From positions 1 to 64,000 of the forward strand of contig NZ_CAJZCD010000001.1 in the NCBI RefSeq assembly GCF_914768045.1: a stretch of DNA of 64,000 nucleotides, written 5' to 3'. Shown in pieces: positions 11,040 through 21,850 of the stretch. The notes below the pieces were generated by a model. It was given only the letters and a program-made list of their open reading frames with translations. It did not search any database and was not told the DNA's origin. The position numbers and the translations under genes were made by a program. The number at the start of each line of letters is the position of its first letter. The first letter of the stretch is position 1. The stretch is from Snodgrassella communis (GTDB lineage Bacteria > Pseudomonadota > Gammaproteobacteria > Burkholderiales > Neisseriaceae).

Positions 11040-12560
11040 ATGACCGATGACATAAAAAAATGTCCCGTTACCCATCTCACTACCAATCAGGGTGCTCCCG
11101 TATCGGATAACCAGAACAGCCTGACCGCCGGCCCACGTGGTCCCCTACTAGCTCAAGATTTATGGCTTAACGAAAGATTGGCTAATTTCGTGCGCGAAGT
11201 CATACCTGAACGCCGTATGCATGCCAAAGGCTCAGGTGCATTTGGCACATTCACCGTAACCCACGACATTACCCAATACACCTGTGCCAAACTGTTTAGC
11301 CAGATTGGCAAAAAAACCGAAATGTTTGTCCGCTTTTCCGAAGTGGCAGCCGAGCGCGGTGGTGGCGATGCAGAGCGAGATATTCGCGGCTTTGCCATGC
11401 GTTTTTACACCGAACAAGGCAACTGGGATTTAGTTGGCAACAACACACCAGTATTTTTCCTGCGCGACCCACGTAAATTTCCAGACCTAAACAAAGCCGT
11501 TAAACGTGATCCCCGCACCAACCTGCGTAGTCCTACCTACAACTGGGACTACTGGACACTACTCCCCGAAGCATTCCATCAAGTAACCATCACCATGTCT
11601 GATCGCGGCATCCCCGCCAGCTATCGTCACATGCATGGATTCGGTTCCCATACTTTCAGCTTTATCAACGCCAACAAAGAACGCTTTTGGGTAAAATTCC
11701 ATTTCCGCACCCAACAGGGCATCAAAAACCTGACTGACGAAGAAGCGGCCAACATCATGGGACAAGACCGCGACAGCCATCAGCGCGACCTTTACAACGC
11801 CATAGAAAGCGGCGATTTCCCCAAATGGACCATGTATATCCAGATCATGCCCGAAGCTGATGCAGAAAAAGTCCCCTACCATCCATTTGACCTTACAAAA
11901 GTCTGGCCACATGGCGATTACCCCCTAATCGAAGTCGGAGAATTCGAACTAAACCGCAACCCAGACAACTACTATCTCGATGTAGAACAGGCTGCCTTTG
12001 CCCCAAGCAACCTCGTCCCCGGCATCAGCGTATCACCAGACAAAGTATTACAGGCACGTTTATATAACTATGCAGACGCAGCCCGCTATCGCGTCGGCGT
12101 TAACCATCATCAGATACCAGTAAACAAAGCGCGCTGCCCAGTATTCAGCAACCATCGCGATGGCACCACCCGCGTAGACGACAACTACGGCAGCCTGCCC
12201 CATTACGAACCCAATAGCTTTCATCAGTGGCAGGAACAGCCCGAATTCAGAGAACCACCTCTCAAAATTCACGGAGATGCCGACTTCTGGAATTTCCATG
12301 AAGACGACAATGACTACTTCAGCCAGCCACGCGCCCTTTTCAACCTCATGAGTGATGCACAAAAGCAAGTTTTATATGAAAACACAGCACGGGCAATGGG
12401 CGATGCACCGGATTTCATCAAATACCGCCATATCCGCAATAGCAATGCCTGCCATCCGGATTATGGCGCTGGTGTTGCCAAAGCATTAGGCATGACCGTA
12501 GAAGATGCCATAGCGGCGCGCAGCAGTGATCCGGCACAGGGCTGCGCAGTTCTAATATAA
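11040..12560 (+). CDS. katA: Monofunctional haem catalase (clade 3 / KatA-like)
   Basis: RERVVHAKG-like [43 protein letters not shown]; strong AAGGAG RBS. Confidence 0.95.
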   Translation: MTDDIKKCPVTHLTTNQGAPVSDNQNSLTAGPRGPLLAQDLWLNERLANFVREVIPERRMHAKGSGAFGTFTVTHDITQYTCAKLFSQIGKKTEMFVRFSEVAAERGGGDAERDIRGFAMRFYTEQGNWDLVGNNTPVFFLRDPRKFPDLNKAVKRDPRTNLRSPTYNWDYWTLLPEAFHQVTITMSDRGIPASYRHMHGFGSHTFSFINANKERFWVKFHFRTQQGIKNLTDEEAANIMGQDRDSHQRDLYNAIESGDFPKWTMYIQIMPEADAEKVPYHPFDLTKVWPHGDYPLIEVGEFELNRNPDNYYLDVEQAAFAPSNLVPGISVSPDKVLQARLYNYADAARYRVGVNHHQIPVNKARCPVFSNHRDGTTRVDDNYGSLPHYEPNSFHQWQEQPEFREPPLKIHGDADFWNFHEDDNDYFSQPRALFNLMSDAQKQVLYENTARAMGDAPDFIKYRHIRNSNACHPDYGAGVAKALGMTVEDAIAARSSDPAQGCAVLI

Positions 12561-12570
12561 AAAACGGAAC

Positions 12571-12608
12571 AAAAAAATCCTTAAACAACCAAGTTTAAGG
12601 ATTTTTTT
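12571..12608. terminator. Rho-independent terminator after the catalase gene
   Basis: AAAAAAATCCTTAAAC-AACCAA-GTTTAAGGATTTTTTT, perfect arms. Confidence 0.85.
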
Positions 12609-12907
12609 AACGAAATATAACTCAACCATACTAGCTCAATAGTAATTTATTCTATTTTCTCATAAAAATATCTATTGTGTTACCGGCTGATATCGGAATT
12701 AATAAATAATGTCAAATGGATAAATATGATGAGAATTTTCTCTAAAAGTTAGTAAAATATGTTCATTAGCATAGTAATTCGCAAGAAATACCTAGCTGTT
12801 TATTTAAATTATATTTACTTTATTATATGTGTATAAAAATTTTTAACTTGCTTTATTTATTTGTATGAAATAATTAAAAAATAATATTTGATAGAATATA
12901 ATTTGTT

Positions 12908-13063
12908 TTAATGTTGGCAGTAATTTTTATATTCATTTATAAATAAAACAAAAATTTCAAATTCGCCAACGCTGTTATCCATTTTCGCTATTTGCACAAT
13001 ATGGTGGGTATAAATCTGATTAGCTGATTCTGAGTCCGCTCCAGTGGTGATATCAATTTGTTT
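12908..13063 (-). pseudogene. Start-less coding relic of unknown family
   Basis: Minus frame KQIDITTGADSESANQIYTHHIVQIAKMDNSVGEFEIFVLFINEYKNYCQH*, bounded upstream by TAA; embedded in an AT-rich spacer. Confidence 0.35.
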
Positions 13064-13241
13064 TTAAATCTACGCAACAGGTCTATATGTGATGCAAATT
13101 TTCTGAAACAGAGCTTCTTACTAGCTATCGTTTATTGATATTCTATTGAGAAGTTGTAGTCATTAAATTATTTTGCACATGAGTGACTATTCTAATCGTG
13201 TCTGATTAATTTAGAAAATATTGATTTCAACTAACTGTATA

Positions 13242-14330
13242 TCATCGCTTTTCTTGCCGTCTAATCAGGTATATAGCCAGACATAAAAATAATATTGTAG
13301 GCAGAAATGCGGCAATCGGTGTTGGTATCTTATATAGCTGGCTGGTAAATCCAAACAAGCGTCCTGAAAAATGGAATAGTAGTCCTAAACAAATTCCATA
13401 AAAAAGTTTCAAGCCCATATTGCCATGCCGGTTTTGCTGCGGTGTAAAAGCCAAGGCTACCAGTGCCATAACGATACAGGCCAAGGGATAGGCAATTTTA
13501 CGCCACCACGCCAGCTCGTAACGGGTCGTTTGCTGGTGATTATTTTTCAAATGCTTAATATAAGTCGATAGTGCCATAATGGACATTTGTTCTGGCGCTA
13601 CCAATAATATATTCAGAAGCTGATGATTGATGGACATGCGCCAATCCAGATTTTCCAGATGCGTTACTGTCATCTGATGCTCCTGAAGAAGTGTCTGCTC
13701 TACCTGATGCAGATGCCATTTTGATTTCTTACCTTGCTGAGTATGTGTATCAACATTGGCACTGGAAGCATGTAAAGTTTCCATTAAGCGGAACTGTTCA
13801 TCATGGCGATATATGCTGATGTTTTTTAAGCTGCCGTCGGGTAACATTTCAGCTACATTCACGATATCCTGCCCCTGCTTTAACCATATACCGCTATCTC
13901 CGGCACTAATGCTATTTTGACGGGCATGCAATTGATACTGTTCTGCATAAGGGCCAATTTTAGGTACAACATATTCACCCAGTAACGCAGCAATAATGGC
14001 AAACAGTAAGCCAAACTGTAACATCATGCTAATGATACTTGACAGGCGAATACCAGATGTTCTGATTACGGTAAATTCACTGTGGCTGGCCATCTGGTTT
14101 AGGCATACTAACGCACCTACCAATACAGCCAGTGGCATAAGCTCATAGGCATGAGTAGGAATCAGCAATAAGACGTAATACAGCATTTTACTTGCTGTGT
14201 AACGCCCGTCACCCACATGGCTGATTTCGCCCATGATGTCAAAGAAGCTGTATAGGCTTATCAGTACCAGTAATGCATACAAAGTGCAAATCGACAGTTG
14301 GCTAATTACATAACGATTAAGCAAACGCAT
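13242..14330 (-). CDS. lptG: LPS export ABC transporter permease LptG
   Basis: MRLLNRYVISQL..., YyvLLLIPTHAYELMPLAVLVGALVCLNQMASHSEFTVIRTSGI. Confidence 0.93.
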   Translation of the reverse strand: MRLLNRYVISQLSICTLYALLVLISLYSFFDIMGEISHVGDGRYTASKMLYYVLLLIPTHAYELMPLAVLVGALVCLNQMASHSEFTVIRTSGIRLSSIISMMLQFGLLFAIIAALLGEYVVPKIGPYAEQYQLHARQNSISAGDSGIWLKQGQDIVNVAEMLPDGSLKNISIYRHDEQFRLMETLHASSANVDTHTQQGKKSKWHLHQVEQTLLQEHQMTVTHLENLDWRMSINHQLLNILLVAPEQMSIMALSTYIKHLKNNHQQTTRYELAWWRKIAYPLACIVMALVALAFTPQQNRHGNMGLKLFYGICLGLLFHFSGRLFGFTSQLYKIPTPIAAFLPTILFLCLAIYLIRRQEKR

Positions 14331-15439
14331 CAGGAACGACCTCTCAATAATGATGTAAATGCTGCTTTAAAAGAAGCCGATGGAAGATCGCGCCAACGCA
14401 ATAGAAATAAAAACACCATAAACATCATCAGATGCATCGGCAATATACCAAGCCAAAGTGGAATACGACTATTTTCAACCATATCCCGTAAAAAGGTCAG
14501 TCCATTCTGGTAAATTAAAAACACGGCTATCGCAATCAGAATATTATAGGTATGGCCAGTGCGTGGATTATAATAAGATAGTGGTAACGCCAGCAAAGCC
14601 AGTATAATTACGCTTATTGGTAATGATAAACGCCACATCAACTCTGCTTTGTAAATGGCGTCATCGCTGGCAAACAGTGCAGCGGTAGGAATGGTATGCC
14701 GATTTTGTTTTGGGTCGACTATCATTGTATTAACGCTGATGACTAAAGTCATTTTGTGAAATGAAGCTCGTTGATAGTCTGCCTGTCCGGGCTTTCCGTA
14801 ATAGCGAAATCCATCTTCCAGAGTCAGAATACGCTTTTCTCCGTCCTGTTTGAACTCGCCACGTTTGGCGAAAATCGTACTGTCTTTACCATTTTTTTCT
14901 TTTTCTCGTACAAACAGGTTGCTGGCATGGCCACTATCAGGGTCAAATGATTCGATAAAATAAACCCGTGGATGGCTTTTGCCTATTTCTCGAAATACAC
15001 CCGGTTCCAGCAATGACAATTCCTGTTTCTGTTTCAGCAGTTCTGCAAATTCACGGCTACGCAACTCTGCCCACGGCTGAACTAACATGGATACCACGGC
15101 CACCAGAATAGCAAATGGAAGTGCGAATTTCATTAAGGGGAATATCCAGTTTCTTAGTGATAAGCCACTGGACAGCCAGATAACCATTTCGCTATCACGC
15201 CAGTATCGGGTAAGTACGGTAATAATGCTAATATAGGCAGTTAAAATCAATAACACAGGTGTAAGACCAATTGTCCAGAACCCAACTAATGCGGTTACTG
15301 CATCAATAGCTACGCGGCCGCTGGCTGCCCTGCCCAGCAGATTGATTGCTTGCGTGGCCACTAGCACTACCAGCAAAATCATGAAAATGCCCACGGCAGC
15401 CCATGATAATTCTTTAATAAATTGGCGTTGATAAATCAT
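14330..15439 (-). CDS. lptF: LPS export ABC transporter permease LptF
   Basis: MIYQRQFIKELSWAAVGIFMILLVVL...; adjacent to lptG. Confidence 0.93.
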   Translation of the reverse strand: MIYQRQFIKELSWAAVGIFMILLVVLVATQAINLLGRAASGRVAIDAVTALVGFWTIGLTPVLLILTAYISIITVLTRYWRDSEMVIWLSSGLSLRNWIFPLMKFALPFAILVAVVSMLVQPWAELRSREFAELLKQKQELSLLEPGVFREIGKSHPRVYFIESFDPDSGHASNLFVREKEKNGKDSTIFAKRGEFKQDGEKRILTLEDGFRYYGKPGQADYQRASFHKMTLVISVNTMIVDPKQNRHTIPTAALFASDDAIYKAELMWRLSLPISVIILALLALPLSYYNPRTGHTYNILIAIAVFLIYQNGLTFLRDMVENSRIPLWLGILPMHLMMFMVFLFLLRWRDLPSASFKAAFTSLLRGRS

Positions 15440-15569
15440 AAAATAATAAACACATATGCGACTATCCGTATTTTGGTGACAGCCTGCGTTACAATAGGGG
15501 CATCCGGATCAGCTTAACGCATGATTAGTCCAGAATATATACAACGCCCTTATAATGGGAGAGGAAAAG

Positions 15570-16979
15570 ATGGAATTTAGCATAAAAGCCGAACAATTGC
15601 AGCCGCAAAGAAACAGTTCTTTACTTTTTGTCTGTACTGCAAACAGTAAACACGACAATTCTGTAGCAGGTACTTTACTGTCTCAGTTACAACAGCAACA
15701 AAAAGATTTTATTGCTGCTAATACAGTTGAGCAGGATCAGGTACAGGCTATGGCTGTAGTGTGTATTGAAAAAGAAGACTATGCCAGTATACAGAAATTG
15801 GCAGCAACGGCAGCCAGCTGGGCCAAAGAACAAACTCGGGTGAATGTGGATTTGAGTTTATTGCCTGAAGTATTGGCACAGCAATGGGTACTGGCATTTA
15901 CGATTGCAGTAGGTGAAGCTGGTTATTGTTTTGATACGTTTAAAAGTGATCCTAAACCTACACTACTTGAACAGATTAATTACTACACTGTTCATGCTGT
16001 GAATGCATCCCTGAACAAAGGCGAGGCCATAGTTTATGGTATGAATATCTGCAAAGATCTGAGCAATGCACCCGGTAATCTGTGCACCCCGGATTATCTG
16101 GCTTCTTCTGCAGCTCAGATTGCCGCTGATGTGGGTGCAAGCGCACGAATTATGTCTACAGCCGATATTCAGGAAATGGGTATGAATGCTTTGCTGGCTG
16201 TTGCACAAGGCAGTTCTGCTGGTGCTTATCTTGTTGAACTGCAATATCGTGGTGCTTCTAATGCTGAAGATAAGCCGGTGGTTCTTGTAGGCAAAGGTAT
16301 TACTTTTGATTCTGGCGGCATCTCCCTTAAGCCGGGTGCTGCGATGGATGAAATGAAATTTGATATGTGTGGTGCTGCTGCTGTTATTGGTACTTTTGCA
16401 GCAGCTGCCAAGCTTAAGCTACCGCTGAATCTGGTTGCTATCGTTCCTACCTGTGAGAATATGCCTTCTGGTCATGCAGTCAAACCGGGAGATATTGTTA
16501 AAGCTATGAATGGCTTAAATATTGAGGTTCTGAATACCGATGCAGAAGGCAGGCTAATTTTATGCGATGCTCTTACCTATGCTGAACGCTTCCAGCCCAA
16601 GGCGGTAATTGATGTGGCCACGTTAACTGGAGCCTGTATTATTGCGCTGGGTCATGTTGCGCAAGCTGTACTGGGCAATAATCAGTCAGTCATTGATCAG
16701 ATATTGCAGGCAGCAGCCAATATTAATGATAAAGCATGGCAATTGCCTTTATTTGATGAGTACAAGGAGCAGCTAAAATCCAATTTTGCAGATTTGCAGA
16801 ATATAGGCGGACGTCCTGCCGGAACAATTACTGCTGCGGCATTTTTATCCTGTTTTACCGAGGCCTATCCTTGGGCTCATCTGGATATTGCTGGTACGGC
16901 ATGGCATTCAGGCAATAATAAAGGTGCTACAGGTCGCCCTGTGCCGTTGCTGCTTGAATATCTGATCCGGCAAGCCTAA
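15570..16979 (+). CDS. pepA: Leucyl aminopeptidase (M17)
   Basis: VGKGITFDSGGISLKPGAAMDEMKFDMCGAAAV, NTDAEGRLILCDALTYA; divergent from lptFG. Start set at MEFSIKAEQ behind GGGAGAGG. Confidence 0.96.
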   Translation: MEFSIKAEQLQPQRNSSLLFVCTANSKHDNSVAGTLLSQLQQQQKDFIAANTVEQDQVQAMAVVCIEKEDYASIQKLAATAASWAKEQTRVNVDLSLLPEVLAQQWVLAFTIAVGEAGYCFDTFKSDPKPTLLEQINYYTVHAVNASLNKGEAIVYGMNICKDLSNAPGNLCTPDYLASSAAQIAADVGASARIMSTADIQEMGMNALLAVAQGSSAGAYLVELQYRGASNAEDKPVVLVGKGITFDSGGISLKPGAAMDEMKFDMCGAAAVIGTFAAAAKLKLPLNLVAIVPTCENMPSGHAVKPGDIVKAMNGLNIEVLNTDAEGRLILCDALTYAERFQPKAVIDVATLTGACIIALGHVAQAVLGNNQSVIDQILQAAANINDKAWQLPLFDEYKEQLKSNFADLQNIGGRPAGTITAAAFLSCFTEAYPWAHLDIAGTAWHSGNNKGATGRPVPLLLEYLIRQA

Positions 16980-16991
16980 GCTTGAGGCATT

Positions 16992-17435
16992 ATGGCCACT
17001 ATTACTTTTTATACTCATATTACTGATCCAGTCTCTTTTACTTGCCGGCTGACTCAAAAGGTATATAAAAGTGGGGCAAGTGTTCTGATCTGGTTAGAAG
17101 ACGAAAGCCGTGTAAATCAGTTTGATCATGCTCTATGGTCGTTTCAGGCCACCAGTTTTATTCCGCATGAAATCTGGTCACCTCAGCAACCGCAGCCTGT
17201 TACCGAGCCATTAGTGTTACTGGCTTATGGCTCAGATTTACCTACCATGCTGAAGGATTATGTGGTGATTAATCTGGCAAATGTTTATTGGTGTGATGCT
17301 CCGCACATACCAGAACGGGTATTGGAGCTTGTGAGTACTGATCTGGATGATATAGCAGCTGCACGGCAGCGTTTTCGTACCTATCGGAACGCTGGTTTTG
17401 TTATTGAGCATCATGATATGCGTACACAAAAGTAA
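16992..17435 (+). CDS. holC: DNA polymerase III subunit chi
   Basis: ATITFYTHITDPVSFTCRLTQKVYKSG..VLIWLEDE...LW.F....FIPH; usual position after pepA. Confidence 0.9.
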   Translation: MATITFYTHITDPVSFTCRLTQKVYKSGASVLIWLEDESRVNQFDHALWSFQATSFIPHEIWSPQQPQPVTEPLVLLAYGSDLPTMLKDYVVINLANVYWCDAPHIPERVLELVSTDLDDIAAARQRFRTYRNAGFVIEHHDMRTQK

Positions 17436-17449
17436 TGCTATCAGGTATG

Positions 17450-17482
17450 AAAAAGCGGGTTACTTTGTAACCCGCTTTTTTT
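17450..17482. terminator. Bidirectional terminator between holC and the rfbD-like gene
   Basis: AAAAAGCGGGTTAC-TTT-GTAACCCGCTTTTTTT. Confidence 0.85.
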
Positions 17483-17492
17483 GTGCATTGTC

Positions 17493-18353
17493 TTAAGCCA
17501 GTAGTTTAGCAATTATGTGCGCTAAAGGTGTATCGGCTACGGGTTCGGGAAGTATATTTTGTATGGTACGACTATCCAGAATACCAAATTCTGGTCGTGT
17601 GGCTGCTGACTGGTAATCAGCAGTAGCAATCCGCTCTACTTTAACCTGTTTGTAACGCTCATCAATTTCAGCAGCCTCAGCAAAAATACGCTGGGCAAAA
17701 TCTGCCCAACTCATTTGCTGGCTACCGGCAAAATGCATTATTCCGCGTGCTGGATTAGTTAATGCAGCAAGACGAATAATGGCTTCAGCCAAATCTCCTG
17801 CATAGGTGGGGCAGCCTATCTGATCGTCAACTACGCGAATAGTGGATGTTTCCAATCCTTTTTGTAACATGATTTTGACAAAATTGTGTCCATGTTCACT
17901 GTATACCCATGAGGTACGAATAACAGCGGTATCTACGTGCGCGTTTAAAGCCAGTAACTCCCCTGCCAGCTTACTGTGTCCGTATACATTCAATGGGTTA
18001 GGAGCCATATTTTCTGTCAGTATGACATGATGATGACCATCAAATACTTGCTCGGTAGACAGATGAATCAGGCGTGCACCAATTGCCCGAGCCGCTTGAG
18101 CCAGATTCAAAGTTCCTGTTGCATTCACTGCGAAAGCTTTGGCTTTATCGGTTTCTGCGGCATCAACTTTGGTGTAACCTGCTGCGTTTATAATTACATC
18201 CGGTTCAAAAGTTTTTACCATGTTGTGCACATTATGTGCATCAGTAATATTCAGTGTCTGCGAGTCACTGGCAATCAATTCCCAATTTTCAGGCAATCTG
18301 TCTCTTAAGCAACTACCTACCTGACCTTTTGAACCCGTTAATAAAATACGCAT
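17493..18353 (-). CDS. rfbD: dTDP-4-dehydrorhamnose reductase-like SDR (RmlD family)
   Basis: MRILLTGSKGQVGSCLRDRLP..., INAAGYTKVDAAETD, LSTEQVFDG, NVYGHSKLAGE, RTSWVYS. Confidence 0.88.
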   Translation of the reverse strand: MRILLTGSKGQVGSCLRDRLPENWELIASDSQTLNITDAHNVHNMVKTFEPDVIINAAGYTKVDAAETDKAKAFAVNATGTLNLAQAARAIGARLIHLSTEQVFDGHHHVILTENMAPNPLNVYGHSKLAGELLALNAHVDTAVIRTSWVYSEHGHNFVKIMLQKGLETSTIRVVDDQIGCPTYAGDLAEAIIRLAALTNPARGIMHFAGSQQMSWADFAQRIFAEAAEIDERYKQVKVERIATADYQSAATRPEFGILDSRTIQNILPEPVADTPLAHIIAKLLA

Positions 18354-18530
18354 GGTAAAGCCTTTGTTTTAAAATACCAATAGAATAATCACAATGAGAC
18401 TAACATTTATGATGTTACATAAATACAGTGCTCAAACAATAAGCTTATTGTTACACAAGGATAGTTTATTTTCAGCACTGTTTTGTATATAAAATTGAGG
18501 TTGTTTGAATAAATAGCTCTGTTACAAACG

Positions 18531-19664
18531 TTATTCCAACATTCCTGTTAACCAGACCGTGCTTTGTTGATGACGTAATGACCAGCGACAATCCTGACCT
18601 AAAACCTCTACAGCTACTGTCTGCCATTCAGAATCTGATAATGCTTGTGGATTTTCTGCTAACTCAATGGCATTGCGTGCTGCTGCACCAAGAATTTTTG
18701 GCGCCTGATAATAAATTATTTCATCTACGGCATTGGCAGCAAGTAACGCAGAATTCAGGATGGAACCTGCTTCAACTAGTATCAGTCCAATATCGCGTTG
18801 AGCCAAAACCGGCCATAATTTTTGCAAATCAATCTGGCCATGCTGATTGGCCGGCACAGTTAAAACGGAAACATGCGGGTAAGGATCGAAAACAGTTTTT
18901 TTAACTTTGTCGCTAACTGTGGTAATAATTAAAGTAGGACTATTCACATCCTGAATCACTTGATAAGCTGGGGTGATGCGCAGCTTGCTATCCAGGATGA
19001 TACGCAGTGGTTGCCGCAATGCGGAAAACCGCCGTACATTCAACCGTGGATTATCTGCCTGTATGGTATTGATACCGGTTAATACGGCACAGCTTTCAGC
19101 CCGTAATGTCTGCACATCATTACGCGCAGCCTCACCGGTTATCCACTGGCTTTCACCATTACTCAATGCTGTTTTGCTGTCGAGACTGGCAGCGATTTTC
19201 AACCTGATATAAGGTCTGTGTCTTTCTACTCTGGATAAGAAGCCCGGATTCAGTTCACGTGCCTGCTGTGTATACAAACCACAGTCAACCTGTATACCTG
19301 CTTGTCGCAATATATTTAATCCATTACCTTTTACTAAGGGATTGGGATCTCTCATGCCTACAACTACGCGCTTGATATGAGCATCAATCAGAGCCTGTGC
19401 ACACGGGCCTGTCCGCCCGGTATGGCTGCAAGGTTCTAAAGTGACATATGCGGTAGCATCCTGTGCCAGCTGCCCAGCCTGCTGTAATGCATGTATTTCG
19501 GCATGTGCTTGCCCTGCCTGTACATGAAATCCTTCACCGACAATTTGCTCGCCACGCGTAATCACACAGCCTACCCGCGGATTTGGGCTGGTAGAAAACC
19601 GCCCTTGCCAAGCTAGCTCAAGAGCGGTTTGCATGAATTTTTTATCAAGCTCAGAAAAGCTCAT
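18531..19664 (-). CDS. ribD: Bifunctional riboflavin deaminase/reductase
   Basis: MQTALELAWQGRFSTSPNPRVGCVI, HAEIHAL, TLEPCSHTGRTGPC, RVVVGMRDPNPLV. Confidence 0.95.
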   Translation of the reverse strand: MSFSELDKKFMQTALELAWQGRFSTSPNPRVGCVITRGEQIVGEGFHVQAGQAHAEIHALQQAGQLAQDATAYVTLEPCSHTGRTGPCAQALIDAHIKRVVVGMRDPNPLVKGNGLNILRQAGIQVDCGLYTQQARELNPGFLSRVERHRPYIRLKIAASLDSKTALSNGESQWITGEAARNDVQTLRAESCAVLTGINTIQADNPRLNVRRFSALRQPLRIILDSKLRITPAYQVIQDVNSPTLIITTVSDKVKKTVFDPYPHVSVLTVPANQHGQIDLQKLWPVLAQRDIGLILVEAGSILNSALLAANAVDEIIYYQAPKILGAAARNAIELAENPQALSDSEWQTVAVEVLGQDCRWSLRHQQSTVWLTGMLE

Positions 19665-19665
19665 T

Positions 19666-20247
19666 TTAACTGTTCTGTACATTAATGGTTTTCAATGTAG
19701 CCCCAAGTGCATCATCGCCGGCACTATCACTGCTGGCACAAACTGAATAAAGATTATTACTACCAACCAGAGCAACACAGCTTTCATGTAATAAAGTGCC
19801 GTTTTGCTGATGACTGAAACGATAGTTCATGCGGTTTTCGGTTGCAATGCCTACTTTGACATTGCTGATATCTTTGTTGTTTTTCAGGCTATCAGCCAAA
19901 TTTTTGAAATACTCATCTGCCTTAATTTTTATCGCACCTAAATTATTAACTGCCAGAGTAATATTACTGCCGTTATCATGCTGCAATAAAGTGAGATTAT
20001 TAATCTGAGCCTGATCTACCCATTCTGATGCGCTACCCATTACATCCGTAAAATCTCCATCTACCACAATACTCAGCTGATCATCCTTACTGGTTAGCGT
20101 CTGGGTAGATGTAGCCACTGCGGACGCTGTGCCACTTGCAGTCTGAGTATCACTAGCATCCATCGTCACAGAAGTTTCCTTTTGTGTACATGCAGATAAA
20201 CCTAACAAAGCGAGTATTACAAACGACCATAAACGAGATTTCAACAT
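19666..20247 (-). CDS. Small lipoprotein (possibly DcrB-like), unknown function
   Basis: MLKSRLWSFVILALLGLSACTQKE lipobox; 193 aa. Confidence 0.7.
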   Translation of the reverse strand: MLKSRLWSFVILALLGLSACTQKETSVTMDASDTQTASGTASAVATSTQTLTSKDDQLSIVVDGDFTDVMGSASEWVDQAQINNLTLLQHDNGSNITLAVNNLGAIKIKADEYFKNLADSLKNNKDISNVKVGIATENRMNYRFSHQQNGTLLHESCVALVGSNNLYSVCASSDSAGDDALGATLKTINVQNS

Positions 20248-20354
20248 GATGTATTCAAGCTTTCGATGACAAGGCATAATAGTTACAAAGTATAACAAGA
20301 ATTAGCGACTAATGCAGCGTACTGTTCCCAAATAACTTAACAATATAAATAGCT

Positions 20355-20810
20355 TTAATCTGGCCTTTGTAATGATGCAATCAGTTGGGTAAATTCTGAG
20401 ACATCATGAAAACTTTTATACACTGAGGCAAAACGCACATAAGCAACTTCATCCAGTTTAGCCAGTAAATTGAGAACCATGTCCCCAATCATCTGACTGG
20501 GTACTTCTTTGACCCCCATGTGGTACAGGCGGGTCTCAATCTCGGCTACCGCATTTTCAATACTTTCCCGATCCATAGGCCGTTTATGTAATGCCCTGCT
20601 AATGCTGGTATACAGCTTGGCCGGATCAAACAATACCTTTTCTCCTGTACGCTTGATTATTAGTGGCATTCGCATTTCCACTACTTCCAGTGTACTAAAA
20701 CGGCTGTCACAACCCATACAGCGACGGCGACGGCGAATACTGTTATTACCTTCGCTCAGACGCGTATCAATCACTTGTGTATTATGATGCTGGCAAAAGG
20801 GACATTTCAT
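20355..20810 (-). CDS. nrdR: Transcriptional repressor NrdR
   Basis: MKCPFCQHHNTQVIDTRLSEGNNSIRRRRRCMGCDSRFSTLE zinc ribbon plus ATP-cone. Confidence 0.97.
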   Translation of the reverse strand: MKCPFCQHHNTQVIDTRLSEGNNSIRRRRRCMGCDSRFSTLEVVEMRMPLIIKRTGEKVLFDPAKLYTSISRALHKRPMDRESIENAVAEIETRLYHMGVKEVPSQMIGDMVLNLLAKLDEVAYVRFASVYKSFHDVSEFTQLIASLQRPD

Positions 20811-21795
20811 ACAATGTAAATTTATTTTGATAAAATTGAATAGCTATTGTGGCAGGCACAACTAAGGCTGGCAAGCTCATTTATTTTTCATATCAAAATA
20901 ATATAAGCAATTATTGCTGACTTATCCACCTGTACACAAAATCCAGCGCAAAACTTTAGGTAAAATTTGGGGATAACTACAATATATTGCTGATTTTTAT
21001 AATATATTTTTCATTGCTTAAAAAATAAGCAGGTTATAATTGTTATGCTGGAATTGGCGCATTGTTGACGGTAATTTGAGGCAATAATGTTTTGAATATA
21101 CATAAAAACTAATTTGAAGCTCTGTGATTGACAAGAGATTTGTCGATTCACGATAAAGCAAAACGTGCCACTTATTAGTTAACCCTTTTATGCTCAGCCA
21201 GTCCGCCATTTATACTGTACGCGATGAAACCATTAGCTAAGGACTTAAACATTCGGTTGAAGTTGAAAAGTCCATTGTAGATAAATAAAGGCAGCAAGCA
21301 AATAAAGCACCATAACAAAAAACTATTCAGACAAAATATTATATGTAGTACAAAACATCTGCCTTTGCTTGTTTGCTTGAAGGTAAAACAAAGCAATGGG
21401 CAGAGAATGGTTATTTGGCAGAATTGATGATTTTTTCGTGGGAGCAATAAGCTGATATTGATTCGGCTCAATGTCAATTTTGCTCAGCATGGATTCTGCG
21501 GAACGATGTTTTAACCTGCTACTATTAAGTATATTTATTAGGATATCAGTAGTGAATATCAGTTTAGTAAGATATGTGGGAACTATCTAATAAATCATAA
21601 ATTTACTAAATCTGCCTGTCAAATTGCCATTTAAAGGCTTTGGGCTAGTGTGACGAATAATATTATTGCACCAACAGCGGTAATGAAAAAAGCTCTATAC
21701 CTACTGATATCGACAAAACCAACCATGAAAATAGCATTATTTTAGTGTAAATAATCTTGAATATGGTTGATTGTGCATGTCGTTTTTTAATTGGT

Positions 21796-21833
21796 AAAAG
21801 GCTACTAACTGCGATTAACGCTGCTAGTAGCCG
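21796..21833 (-). terminator. Rho-independent terminator after carB
   Basis: Minus strand GGCTACTA-GCAGCGTTAATCGCAGT-TAGTAGCC followed by TTTT. Confidence 0.6.
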
Positions 21834-21850
21834 TACAATATAAAGGCAAT

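Noticed and set aside
21018-21477. Two overlapping minus ORFs in the nrdR-carB spacer
   Set aside because: Different frames overlap each other, composition is AT-driven and no motif was recognised; possibly relics but unsupported.
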